From assembly GCA_047967505.1 (NCBI GenBank), contig CM106541.1: 64,000 nucleotides of DNA. One strand, 5' to 3'. Under the pieces are notes generated by a model. It did not search any database. It was not told where the DNA came from and was given only the letters and a program-made list of their open reading frames with translations. Of the stretch, positions 1 to 11,169 are shown piece by piece. Numbering within the stretch: position 1 is the stretch's first letter; each line of letters starts with the position of its first letter. The DNA comes from Dipteris shenzhenensis (lineage: Eukaryota > Polypodiophyta > Polypodiopsida > Gleicheniales). Both the position numbers and the translations under genes were made by a program.

Positions 1-147
1 GCGACGGCGACGGCGACGGCGACGGCGATGGAGCAGCAACAGTGCACAGAACAAAATGCAACACAGTGCAGAAAGAAAAATACAAGCTCAACAAGAAGAA
101 GAAGAAGAAGATCATCATCATCATCATCATCATCATCATCTCATCAT
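1..147. repeat. Simple-sequence repeats at the left edge
   Basis: Bases 1-29 are a GCGACG/GACGGC repeat cut by the window edge. About 93-147 is a GAA run passing into an ATC/CAT run. A histidine-rich reading through the second run is a by-product of the repeat, not a gene. Confidence 0.85.
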
Positions 148-541
148 TAACTTTTTACCTCGCTTAACCTCTTGTTTAGCCTCGTCAACAGCGTTTAGAC
201 CAAGTGGCTACCCGGCAGACCGCACATCCGCCCACCAGTGCCCGCTCCAGTATCCATTGTCACATTGTCAAATTATGGCGGTGCCTCTTCCAGCACACGA
301 ATGGTGTATCGAGCATTTCGTAAATTGGTCGACTCACTCGAGCACATCATGTGGCCCAAATATACCTGGCCACCTGGTGCCCATTTGGGCACCGCATCAA
401 TCAAGGTGCAAACAGGCCCCAAGAGGTCATCCCCGTGCACTGGCTAGATTAGCGTCGGAGGTTTCGGGCTGCTGTACGTCCCAATGCACTGCATTGTTCT
501 TCGAGGGCATCTCCTTCTGCGTGCCCCCCATAGTCCGATTT
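148..541. other. Unassigned sequence
   Basis: Mixed-composition DNA with short overlapping open frames on both strands. None shows a domain, good start context or splice pattern that I recognise. It leads directly into the first copy of a ~400-bp repeat. Confidence 0.5.
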
Positions 542-942
542 TTACTTGGCCAGCACTAGGACGTTTTTTCAAATTCTGAAATCCTGTGCTTCCACATGGC
601 ACAATATACACCCTTAGATTTTTTAAATTCTGAAAGCCCAAAAGCTTTTGAAAAGCTGCGTAAAAAGCCAAGGCGAAACCTTTAAATATAGGCAAAACGG
701 ACGAACGAAAGCATGAAGGCTCTAAGCATGAAGGCTCTGTAACGTAGGCTTTGCCAAATTCAATCAAGGTAGGCTTCCAAATCTTCTTCGAGATATACAG
801 ATTGGAATACCCTGCAACGCTCTTGATAGCTTCCGTTCAAACTTGTTACTTCACTGTTCCCTTCACATCCTCTCCCACCAGCTTCTTCTGTGAGAACACC
901 ATTCGTATGCCTCAAGAATCCTCTACTTTGCTTGTCAATTGT
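542..942 (+). repeat. ~400-bp direct repeat, copy 1
   Basis: From TTACTTGGCCAGCAC to GTCAATTGT this segment is repeated almost base for base at 2810-3204 in the same orientation. The differences are a 13-bp AGCATGAAGGCTC duplication present only here, a short AAGCTTTG duplication present only in copy 2, and scattered substitutions. The match stops abruptly at both ends. The two copies bracket the CLT first exon. Both share an open frame of about 60 residues (from 751 and 3013), which the DNA identity alone would explain. Confidence 0.9.
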
Positions 943-2069
943 TTCTTGATCGAGATTCCCTGCACAGAGAAGTTGGCGCAACCAAAGCTCCGGGCTTTTT
1001 TGCTCATCGAGAATTGACTGCAGAAGAGGAGTTGGCGCGCAGAAATATGAGCTTTTGCAGCAGGCGGAACTCCTTTTCTTTTGTGTGTGTGGCAGCAGAA
1101 GCGCAGATCGTCAAGGAAAGGTGAAGCTCCAGAGGAAGAGCGGTAAGCGCAGGAGGAATTTGCGTTGTTCGTTCCTCGTGTTTCGGTGGCATTGATCCTC
1201 GTAGAGATGCCCGCAAGCAGCAGCAGCAGCGGCGGCAGTAGCGGAACTGAAGAGAGGCGATTCATTCTCTCCCCAGTAATAATACCTGTAGCAGGGGGAG
1301 TTCCTCCGTCGTTAGAGCTGCTGCAGCAGCAGAGCAGTAGCAGAGGATTGGTGCAGATCGGGCTTCAGTGCTTCGGAATAGGAATAGCGGCAGGAAAATT
1401 TGCAGAAAGTTACTGGACAGAGGAGGAACTAGTCGTCCGATTCTTTCAGTATTACCGTGGAAGCGCCGAAGACAAGACGCAGGTCGTGCCATTCGAGCAG
1501 GTGTCAATTGATCGCCTTTCGTTGTTGCTGCTTTCCCCTTTCTGCGATCATCATACTTGCCGACAGGTAATCCAACGTCCTTCTCGTTTGTTTGTTTCAC
1601 ACTTTCGGCGACACGACCATATCCAGAGAATTCTTCGCGTCGGAAAGGCCGCGCATTTCTGCCTCAGCATTTAAGCAATGTTAAGCAATTAACGTTGCAA
1701 GGCATTTCTTAAAGTCAGAAGTAGAATTATGCAACGATTGGCAACAGAATTTACACAGAGATGGAGCTGGCATTCCGTGTGTTTTCGCAGGAAGTAGAAG
1801 CCACTGCGCTTTTGAAAGCATACGAAGCCTATTGGATGCACAACACCTTCCCTTCAGGATAGTGCGCGAATTTTTGCAGCCATCTCCAATAGAAGAAATA
1901 ACCGTTCATTGAACGTCGTGGATGTTTCATACTCAAAGGCCTTATCGTGGCAACGAATTCCTTCCTCTTTCTGTTATTCAAAGGTGTCTGGTCTATATCT
2001 TGCCTTCTTTCTGTCACATCCCAAGCCTCACGTATAATTTCATCACCATTTTGTCACGTAACAATCGCC
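943..2069 (+). other. Region upstream of the CLT exon
   Basis: About 1.1 kb with CAG/AGC-rich stretches (1208-1245, 1318-1345) and an open frame at 1165-1674 with no recognisable domain. It probably holds the 5' leader and promoter of the transporter exon that starts at 2070. No convincing TATA box or upstream exon could be fixed. An ATG at 1947 is in frame with 2070, but the start at 2070 has a better context. Confidence 0.4.
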
Positions 2070-2596
2070 ATGGCGTGCTCTAAGCATTTACCTTACGCGG
2101 AGAGCTTGCAAGCGGGATCTTCAAGCCAATGGAATCGAACCTGCTTGGACAGGCGATTGCCTCGAGCTCTTTCTCATACCCTTCCTGCGGATGTATATAC
2201 AATCCTCCAATCAGTCGACATGCCTACATGCAAATTGCTTCCAAACAGAACTAAGCGGTCGTTTATCGTCAGCGAACGAGCATCATTGATGAGAACGATT
2301 TTGAAGAACCAAAGTCCGAGTTCTGTTGTAGTGTCGTCCCATCTTTATTTGGGCAAGGTTTTTGATCAACATAAGGCAGAAAAAAGGTCAATTGTGAGAG
2401 CTTCTAGTACCTACGGTGAAACGGTTGAAGAAATGATGAATGTAGGCGGAGTGTCACTTTCGAAGAAAGACATACAGATTGCGTGTGGGGTAGCTATCGC
2501 CGTGGTGTTTACGGTGGCGAACAAAGTCTTTTACAAGATGGCTTTGGTTCCGCTAAAGGAGTATCCGTTTTTCTTGGCGTTAATGAATACATTCGG
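2070..2596 (+). CDS. CLT: CRT-like (CLT family) plastid transporter, first exon only
   Basis: The start ATG at 2070 sits in a strong plant context (GCCATGG). The frame runs 175 codons plus two bases to a GTATGT splice donor at 2597. Residues 1-112 are rich in Ser, Arg and Thr with few acidic residues, as in a chloroplast transit peptide. They contain VRAS at 109-112, a good processing site. Residues 136-155 form the first membrane helix. The following block ALVPLKEYPFFLA (158-170) and NTFGY match what I know of plant CLT proteins, homologues of the Plasmodium chloroquine-resistance transporter. Arabidopsis CLTs sit in the plastid envelope and move thiols such as glutathione and its precursor. 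The other helices must lie in later exons, and I did not find them in the following sequence. The gene may be broken, or its first intron may be very long. ~400-bp repeats flank it on both sides. Confidence 0.72.
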
Positions 2597-2809
2597 GTAT
2601 GTTCCGGCTTCTTCAGATCATCAATTTAATACAGCTTCTGCCTTTTTAATTACAGTTTGTGCTGTTGCAAAATGCAAAGCATGCTTGTAACGCCGCACGA
2701 GCTATGGCTTGTCAAAATTTTCAGAAAAAGAACGTTTTGTTTATGAGCCGTTCTCAGATCTCTACTTCATAGAATTATCCACATTATCAACGCATGCTAT
2801 TATGACTGA

Positions 2810-3204
2810 TTACTTGGCCAGCACTAGGACGTTTTTTCAAATTCTGAAATCCTGTGCTTCCACATGGCACAATATACACCCTTAGATTTTTTAAATTCTG
2901 AAAGCCCAAAAGCTTTGAAAGCTTTTGAAAAGCTGCGTAAAAAGCCAAGGCAAAACCTTTAAATATAGGCGAAACGGACGAACGAAAGCATGAAGGCTCT
3001 GTAACGTAGGCTTTGCCAAATTCAATCAAGGTGGGCTTCCAAATCTTCTTCGAGATATACAGATTGGAATACCCTGCAACGCTCTTGATCGCTTCCGTTC
3101 AAACTTGTTACTTCACTGTTCCCTTCACATCCTCTCCCACCAGCTTCTTCTGTGAGAACACCATTCGTATGCCTCAAGAATCCTCTACTTTGCTTGTCAA
3201 TTGT
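2810..3204 (+). repeat. ~400-bp direct repeat, copy 2
   Basis: Second copy of the block at 542-942, same orientation, about 2.27 kb downstream and 213 bp after the splice donor of the CLT exon. The sequences on either side of the two copies differ, so the boundaries are sharp. Confidence 0.9.
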
Positions 3205-5370
3205 GCGTGTTTCCTCTCAGACCATCAGAGAATTGCCTCTTGGTGACCTACGATGTGGATGAGTTTCATGCCAAGGAGTCGAAGTCCCGTGATCACTAGG
3301 GCGCTGGCAGTTTGAAAACAAGATTGAGACGTCGACAGAGCGAGTCGAATTGTCGCATGCAGGTTTTTTCGCAACCTCTTCTTCATTTGTGTGAGTAACA
3401 ATCCTAAGAAACTGGCGTTTCCATTCATCTCAGCGACTTCATCTCTCCATCAGAGATGACAAAGACTGTCACTTTGAGCTGACTCGTGAGGATTCTTATG
3501 CCTTGCATGCTTTGGCGCTTTCTTCCACCTGCAGCAAATCCATTTCTCGAGGAGGCGTTGCAAAGGAGATTTCTTCCAACAAAAACACAAATCGGCGTAA
3601 AGGAGCTTCCAGCGTTCCCAAGAATCGTTCTTCTACGGTAGTCTCATTTCATTCTAGTGTAATTAGAGTAAGTTGATCTATTGATTTTATATGCTTCGTG
3701 TAACCGAGCCGTTTTTCTTTTCCCAATGAGCATGAGGATTGGCTCATCGTGATAATTGAAGTTTATGGGAGTGTTGAGGGGCATGTTGTCATCTCTACTA
3801 GTATCTGCGCATTCTTCCGTTAGCTTTTGTCTGTGAGCATTAGTGGCGACTCATGCTATTGAGTATTCATCGTCTGTAGCTCTAGCTTTGGGTTTTCCCC
3901 CCTTGCATGGCCATTGAATCCTTGGCAACGAGCTGGTAGGCTCTTAGCCCTTACTTCATGATTGACGGAGTTGTTCTTGCTAGTAGCTGTGGGGTGGTGT
4001 GCTTCATTCAAGGTACCGCTGCTCTCTGCCTAGTTGCCGTGCTTCATCTAGTGGAAAGTGCAATCAGCCGGATGCTGTTGGTTATGCTGTTGGCTTTATG
4101 AGTCTCTCTACTGTGTTTGGATTCCTTGACGTTGAGATCACGTTGAAGAGTGGATGTGAGCTTTCTTTGTGGTTCAGACTAGTGTTGTTTTGGCAGTCAT
4201 CTTTCAAGACTAGTGTTGTTTCTATAGATCTCTTCTTCCAAGAGGGTGTGTCTAGCTTTTGGTCTCTTTCTACTGAATTTTGTTGTCTGCTACTATGAGG
4301 CAATTGACACTATCACTTCAAACATCAATAATTGTTGAGTTTGGAGGTGGATGGGATGCAAACATCAATAATTGTTGCGATCTGATCAAAGTTTGCAAAA
4401 GTGTCAATGATAACTATTGCCAACTCATAAGATCATGGACATAGTGAATCATTATAGATATAATAAGATGTTATTTATACGCACTTTTATATTTCCATAG
4501 TCATAATTTTTTGGAATCTTGCAAAGGCAAAAATTGTAACTACAACTGCTCGAAGATGTGTGAAGATGATTACCTTGATGGTTTGAACATCTTTGATCGT
4601 TAGATTGTGTATAGCTTTTGTGCTTGAATTTATCATCTTTAGGAAATTGCACATATGCTAACCAACATATCCAAACATGCAGAACATGAGGAATGCATAT
4701 TGACTAATCATGATTGTTTTTCAGATTCCAACATTCAAGCAAAGAAATAGGCGACTTCTCGTCGAGCTGTGGACGTCACAAAGGATACTCCACGTAAGTA
4801 GAATGTACAGTCATTTCAATTCTGAAATGTTTCTGCACCGTCTGTTGCTCTGGTCCGCATTAATGCACTACACCTCCAACACTGGAGGTGACTATTCAAA
4901 ACGGGGGGATGGCACGTTCCCCTATGATATATAATTTTTGGAGAGACATGTGCCGGCTCTCCACCATACATTACGTATGGTTTTTTTTTTTTTACACCTC
5001 ATCTTGAGCACGCACACTTCTTCGCACATTCTGTTTCCGCAAGGGAACATTACATTTGCTTGGTTAGACCAACATACTAATCATGTCTGCAACACTTCTA
5101 TTTTCGAGATGTTTGCAGCCTCCAAACGAGTGTCTTCTCCTAAAGGTACGCACAACAAAATGTATTTGCTTGATTCAAGTTATTTTATCAATTCTTCTCC
5201 AATTCTTTCACCTTTGAAAGATAGAGGTTCAGTCCATTTTGTTTTTCCTGTTGCGTTTAGACAAAACCACGTGAGTGAAATTGTAGCAAAGTTTCGGACG
5301 GTTTTTATTATTAATCCCTGTAGGTGTTTAAACCTGAACATAAGACATCGATTCATGTCACGATGTAGAA
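3205..5370 (+). other. Spacer with one possible unassigned exon
   Basis: Mostly AT-rich DNA. One stretch (~3417-3667) reads open on the plus strand and ends at a good donor (GTAAGT at 3668). Its product is rich in Ser, Lys and Arg and was not recognised. An 8-bp-stem hairpin lies at 4869-4888. The left end of the Helitron must lie in or near the right part of this stretch, but no TC-type 5' terminus could be fixed. Confidence 0.4.
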
Positions 5371-8300
5371 ATGACCACCGAAAACTCCTTCGAACATGAC
5401 CATTCGTCAACGCTCAGAGCAGCTAGAGGTCGAGCTATTCAACTTGATATAACATCAAGAAAGATGTCCTCGAGGCCAGCTACGTCATCGTGGTTGACCA
5501 TCGCAGATAGATACAAGCAATGGGTTAGTAATTGCACGGCTATTTTCTCTAGCCTTCAAATCTGCGGTGTCTATGGCATAACCACGCTACTGTCTGCAAA
5601 CCAAAGGAGCGTTTCTTCGCAAGGCATAGGCATCTTGAGCCACAGCGCCGCACTCGGAAACATGATACTTTTGGATGCCTGTGAGAATATGGGCATGCAA
5701 GTGACTTACTGGAAATGCCAAAGCTGCACACGAGATGCCTAGCGGAGCAGATACATTGTGCGGTTGATGCCACAGTACTCTCGGCAGTTGCTTAAAACAA
5801 ACCACCTCCACACGCAACTGCTAAGCATCATAGATATATCCATTTCAATTACCACGACTGCAAATGCGATTGCTCGTGGCACACTCGATCGAAGGTCACT
5901 TCTAGACAATCCTCTGATATCTTGGCGAAACGTCCCACTAAGCTCGGCTCAAGAAATCGTGACGAACGAGCTGTCAGGTGTGCTCGCATACAACATCGAG
6001 AACAATCCAATATTGCGCAAGTACAATTCTTTAGCAGAGCGTGCGGACATCAAGATGGGTATGTGCATCTTGAGTCCTCAAACCATTGCAGGTATCTTGG
6101 AACTACACGATGAGACAGCTCCCTTTGAGTTAATGTCAATAGCGGAATCTCAGCCTGAGCTCCTGCTTTTGCAAAACATGGTGGACCCCGTGAACCGTCG
6201 CGCCTTTGATGCAAGGGACAAGCATGAGTTTGCCTCCATACAGCTACGGGGTATAGAAATGCTTTCAGAGAGGGTCGCTTCATTCCACGTCGATGGAGTA
6301 GCAGTAGCTGGCAGTGCGTGCGTTGACATAACCATGGAGTCAGCAGTGTTCCCCTTCCTGTTCCCTTTCGGACGGGGCTACTATGATGGCTGCATACAGT
6401 TCAGCAACTATGTGAAAATGAGAATATGCACCTTATTCTCTATCTACACGCTCTACAAGCCGTACTTGTTGATCATGTTCCAGTTAAAACAGGCAGTGAT
6501 GATTGCCAATTCAAGCAACTCTACATGCTTGCAACGAGACATCGACCAATATAGGAAAGACAACCCTGCCACGACCGATGAAGACGCAATGAGACACGTG
6601 CTTCGCTACAGATGCCATCAACAATGCCGGGGTCCCCATCGTGGCATCGACGGCAACTGAAGGACCTCATAACGATGGTCGATGCTTGGGGCCTCCCAGA
6701 TTTCTTTCTGACATTCACTGCAGACGAGGTCACCGATAAACGGTGGCAAGAAATTAATGTGATCGAGAGCATCGCAACACATTATAATGCGCTATTCACT
6801 TGGAAGGACTGTCCTGTTGAATGCGTGGCACTTTTCCATGCACGCTTCCACATGTTCATGCGCAAGCATTTGCTTTCATCCGACGATCTGCTTGGCCGAA
6901 TACAACACCATGTCGTTCGTTATGAGATACAAAACAGGGGCTCCCTACACGCCCATGTCATATTGTGGGTCCACCATGATGACCGTCAGCGAATTGCAAA
7001 TGAGATTGCGGCTAACGTCCCCAGGGACGAGGCCCTGGATCCTCGAAACACAAGGCTGCGAGAACTAGTTCTCAGGAAGCAGTTGCACGTATGCAGGAAA
7101 AAGTGCTACGTCGGACCGTCACACCACAGTTGCAAGCACGGCTTCCCTTTCGCAACACAGCCAGAATATGAACCCATCCTCGACCCTCTGACGCAACGTT
7201 GGTTGTATTACCGGCCGAGACATGAGCACCGAAACGTCGTCCCTTACCACCCTTCTGTGTTACTGTTGTGGGGTGCGCACATGAACATACAGCGAGTGAC
7301 AAACTCTTCAATCTCTCACTACCTCCTCAAGTATGCGATGAAATCTGAACCAATGGGCAAACTGAACATCCGTTCAGAAGACGCCTCGCGTTTGGGGTTG
7401 CAACATCTCGACGAAGTAAAGCTGAAACTCATCGCCGCGAGCCTCCTATCAAAACCAACCTCTCCAACAGAGGCCGCGCTAAACTGCATGCAGATACCAA
7501 CAATCACAAGGAGCGAGACCGTTCACTATGTCGACTCCTCCCCACCATATCTAAGACAACGCGGCAATATGTGATCCAAAAGCCCAAGGAAATGCAACGT
7601 GGAACGGTCGGTCTTGACCTCTAGGCAACAGGATCGCAAAATGTGAGCGAGTAGTCAGATTCACTGACTACCACCCTGGACATCAACCAGAGGGGTACTT
7701 CTACAATGTGCTCTTGCGAAAACTCAGCTTCAGGAATGAAACAGAGCTCATATCACCTGCCAACACAGCTGGATCCTACTTTGTCGAATGCCAAATGCGC
7801 GGCCTCATATTGAGCAACGAGGACCTCGAGATGTATGTGACCGAATACACGCAAAGGAACTTGCTAGCGATTGACCACATGGACCAGTTGATCAATATGA
7901 TATTGCAAAAGGTTGCGATCATCCGAGACTGCCCAATGGAAGCGCCTAACATCGACCAGCAAACCGTCGAAGGGCCAACACGCGCGAGGATGTTGGAAAA
8001 AATGGCCGAGTTTCGCACCATCGCCAATGCCGCATTGACAGATACTCTGTGCATCAACAGGGGCGGTTGCGACGCGGCTGAGCGGGATTGCAGCCACTGT
8101 ACACTACCAATTCAAGATCCCTGTGCGCAGCAGTCAGTACCCACTGAACATCCATGAGACGGATGAGCAACACCTCGCAATCAAGGAAGCCAACGCGATC
8201 ATCATTGACGAGATGTCCATGCTAACAAGGATGACTTTCGATCTCGTGGTAAGACAAATCGTCAATGTGACTAATGGCACATTGCATGAGCCATTCAGAC

Positions 8301-8998
8301 ACAAAATGCTCATAATTTTTGGTGACCTGCCGCAATTACCGCCAATCTGCTAACACCGCGAGGATCTCTGCGAGCTGTGCCACATCACGTCCTCCGCGCA
8401 CTGGGTTCAAGCGAAAATGTACCACATGCAATTCTCGGTGCGACATGCATGAGACATGCCGTTCCTGGCATTCTTACATACCATAAGACTCAGGACGCCC
8501 ACAACTGACGAGATTTCCAACCAGCTCTCAAAGAATGGTTGGAGGACAAAAGCTTCAACGAGATAGGGAAAATTTGCATGGGGGCGAAGGCAATGATAAC
8601 GGAAAACATCGACCTCGCAATAGATGCCGCAAATGGAGCAATGTGCAAAATCAAGAGCATCAATGCAACTAGCAGGGAGGAAATCAACGATATCACTGTC
8701 GTCGTGGACACAACAGCGGCCGTGCTCACATTACGACGCTCGAAGCATCAGCGAAAGGCAATAAATGGAAAATGGTTCCACAAGTCCACATTTCCACTAA
8801 CCCTAGCATGCGCTATCACGGGACACAAATCCCAAGGCGCAACCATATCCAACAAAGCGCTGCTCATATTTTGAGGAGTGTTTGCCCCTGGCCTAGCATA
8901 CGTGATGTTGTCCAGAGTGACTGAGAGAACGAGGCTGCGCATACTACATTGCCCACATCCAGACATATTCAGACCAATTCCATGAGAGTTCTCACAGC
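5371..8998 (+). pseudogene. Helitron Rep-helicase, decayed
   Basis: Read across several frames, the order of a Helitron RepHel can be followed. The Helitron-like N-terminal domain includes FPFLFPFGRGYYDG (~6346-6393). The Rep domain has the HUH motif HAH at 6948-6956 within RGSLHAHVILW, a Cys/His cluster (~7090-7145), and the catalytic-tyrosine region YLLKYAMK (~7319). The Pif1-type helicase retains IIIDEMSML (~8202-8229), GDLPQLPP (~8320-8344), AITGHKSQGATI (~8812-8847) and a final YVMLSRV. Breaks are clear: a frameshift near 6610, stops around 7573-7625, a frameshift near 8090, a stop at 8351 and another at ~8872. The Walker A (GxGGTGKT) segment is missing: sequence resembling the start of the helicase runs straight into the SGIAA-like part. 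It is therefore a non-functional remnant, although some apparent breaks could be small introns. Confidence 0.85.
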
Positions 8999-9172
8999 CA
9001 ACAACACAACCACGCGCATAAAGGTATTCACTACCAGAGATTGAAAAAGGCAGAGGCAAGTCATGAATATGTTACGTCAAACATGCGTGCAAGGAAAATG
9101 GTTTTAATATCTTGTCTATTGTCGAGAACAGGTGCAGAGAATCAGAAAGCTCGGGACATTGCAGCATAAGAC

Positions 9173-10444
9173 ATGGACGCAGACAAGGTAAATTCCACCA
9201 ACATGAAAGAATCTTTTTTTCTTGAAGATTTAAAAAGACAGCTCATTTGAAAAGATGGTGTAATAAGTCGTGCCTGCAAGCAGCTATTTGAGCTATACAA
9301 GAGCAACGCGAAGGCAACAAAACCTCCACCAGCAAAGAGGAGGTTCTTCCTAACCACAAAGCAATTCCGGCTAGCAAACAATGCAGGAGAACGTCCGGGA
9401 GCTTACATCAACGGCTTCAACACGTATGCGGAACTACGCGACTTCATTGACAACTGCAATAGGCGTTTGCCAGCTAAAAGAGAGCCAGGAGGCTTGAGAT
9501 TTGCAAATGGTACGTAATGCTTCCGAAAATTAAAAAAAACCGCAACAATTGAGAAAAAGAATGAACGAGTTGCAAGAACAACAAACTCATCATGGATTGC
9601 ACTTCTCCTGTAGGACTCCTCAAAGAGATCCTTGTCGAGCTTGACATTGAGTTCGATGAGACCGATAGGATGATGGAAAGTTTGGAGGGGCAGAAGCTAC
9701 TAGACACGAAGACGAAAGGGATCACAGCGTATGCGTGCGAGTACAACGTATCCTTGGAGTTGCTGAGGGACACGACGCGCGATCAAGGAACAGCTATACT
9801 CAAACAATTCATGGAACAATTTGGAGGGACGCACGACGCGACGCACCCGGTGATGACAATGGAGAAGCTTACGTATATTTTCGACAGGGACTTATATGAG
9901 GAGCGCTTCGGTATTGGAAACGATCCTTTAACGCCAACAGAGAAAAACCAGGGCAAGTAAATAAATGCATTCTATTATGGACCTCAAACGAAAAAAAAAG
10001 ACCGAAAACCTCGATGACTAACGTAATTGTCAATGTTTACGCAGGTACGACATTGAAAGACGCGAGCCTCGAGATGAAGGAGGAGCCTCCACTGAAGCAC
10101 ATGCGCAAGGGAATCATGCGAGCCTCGTCGTCTACTGCATCACGTGCAAGCCCAACAACAGAAAATACATAGGGAGCACGACGGACCTGCCGCGGAGGAT
10201 CAAACAGCACAATAAAAAACCACCGGCGAAAATGAAAGAGGACTTGCAGCGTTACAAGCCCTTCAAAGAAAATTTCGAAATCAAAGTTTTGGAAACAACA
10301 GACACTGTAGACAAAGCACGAACTTTAGAGCAGTACTACATAAGGAGCCACAACACAGTAGGTCCATTAGGTTACAACACGCTCGAGGGCCATCCGGCTA
10401 GAGCGCGGAAGTACTATTTTCTAAAGCGTGGGAACATAATTTGA
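9173..10444 (+). CDS. Helitron-borne GIY-YIG nuclease-domain protein (four exons)
   Basis: I join exons 9173-9187, 9284-9509, 9614-9956 and 10045-10444. The three introns are 88-104 bp, all GT-AG, and the frame stays open for 327 residues. Residues ~225-310 form a GIY-YIG nuclease domain with every key residue present: Tyr225 (VYCIT), YIG at 236-238, Arg245/Arg246 and His250 (LPRRIKQH), catalytic Glu290 (LEQYYI) and Asn306 (GYN). The N-terminal ~220 residues, including a basic Pro/Lys stretch and RPGAYINGFNTYAEL, match nothing I recognise. GIY-YIG enzymes cut one DNA strand in homing endonucleases, repair nucleases and Penelope-like elements. No reverse transcriptase lies nearby. The gene starts ~175 bp after the helicase remnant, on the same strand and inside the Helitron end. 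The tiny first exon is the least certain part, because an in-frame stop precedes exon 2 and some upstream start is needed. Confidence 0.75.
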
Positions 10445-11146
10445 CCCAAAAAATAAACATTTGTGCCTTCGAAAAAAGGGATCCAATGAAGTTGCAAATG
10501 GTGCTGGAACTTTTGTCGTACATGCAATGCAGCTTTGGGTTTGGATTATTCTTGTCACAGTTGCATGCTTCTGTCTCAATTTGGTTTTGATTTATTATTT
10601 ATACATTTCTGAAATACATCTCCCCGTCGTTCGCTCGAAGTGGAATGACAATAGATTTGCTTACAGTGCAAAGAATAGGAATTTGTCTTCCTCCAAAAAA
10701 AAGAAAAACTACGTTTTACTGTCGACATGAACAACATCAAGTGCAAGCAGGACTGGATGATAACGAAATCTCTAGAAAAGGTTGCATGCAATTGAACATC
10801 AATCTTTTGCATCATTTCTGACAACGTCACTCATGTGAACCTCACCAAGATAGCAAAAGAGAGAAGTATTCATCAAGAGCCCAGCTGGCCAAGCAATCTA
10901 GTTTCGAGGCGATGACATTTCAGTCGTGAATATGCTATCAGCAACATGAAGTAAAGTCAAGCGTGAGGAAAGGGCTTGCGCAAACTTTGAATTTCAAAGT
11001 TTGTAATAGGTGGGGAGAAAATTTCACAAAAACCTCTTTTAACCTATTTCAAGACTAAAGTTGCCCATGCCCTCCCCATGGGGCATGAAATGCATCAGGC
11101 ACATGGGTTGGATGTGGGTTAGCAATCTTACGCGTCCATGTTCTAT
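10445..11146 (+). other. Helitron 3' non-coding tail
   Basis: About 700 bp with no supported gene between the GIY-YIG stop codon and the terminal hairpin. It contains an inverted repeat (CATGCCC ... GGGGCATG, 11066-11087) that may be a secondary structure or just a local palindrome. Confidence 0.5.
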
Positions 11147-11169
11147 GGGCAGTGCCCGTGGTGCACTAG
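11147..11169 (+). other. Helitron 3' terminus: hairpin plus CTAG
   Basis: GGGCA-G-TGCCC forms a 5-bp stem at 11147-11157. Eight bases later comes CTAG (11166-11169) followed by T. Canonical plant Helitrons end with a short GC-rich hairpin shortly before CTRR and insert between A and T, so this fits. The short stem keeps the confidence moderate. Confidence 0.68.

Larger units (their letters stand above)
5371..11169 (+). mobile_element. Helitron (left end not resolved)
   Basis: A rolling-circle transposon on the plus strand. It carries a decayed Rep-helicase region (5371-8998), an intact-looking spliced GIY-YIG gene (9173-10444), a ~700-bp non-coding tail, and a 3' end made of a short hairpin followed by CTAG and a host T. 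The left boundary given is only the start of recognisable coding, not the true terminus. The terminal CTAG places the GIY-YIG gene inside the element. Helitrons replicate through an HUH Rep endonuclease fused to a Pif1-type helicase. This copy cannot make that protein itself because its frame is broken. Confidence 0.78.

Noticed and set aside
542-3204. LTR element with the 400-bp repeats as LTRs around the CLT exon
   Set aside because: The repeats do not start TG or end CA, and the interior holds a host-type exon rather than retroelement genes.
9957-10044. GC-AG intron using GG|GCAAGT at 9953
   Set aside because: It puts the next exon out of frame. The GT at 9957 keeps the frame into the GIY-YIG domain.
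9040-10444. Penelope-like element, because of the GIY-YIG domain
   Set aside because: No reverse transcriptase lies near it. The upstream sequence is Helitron Rep-helicase on the same strand and a Helitron-type end follows.
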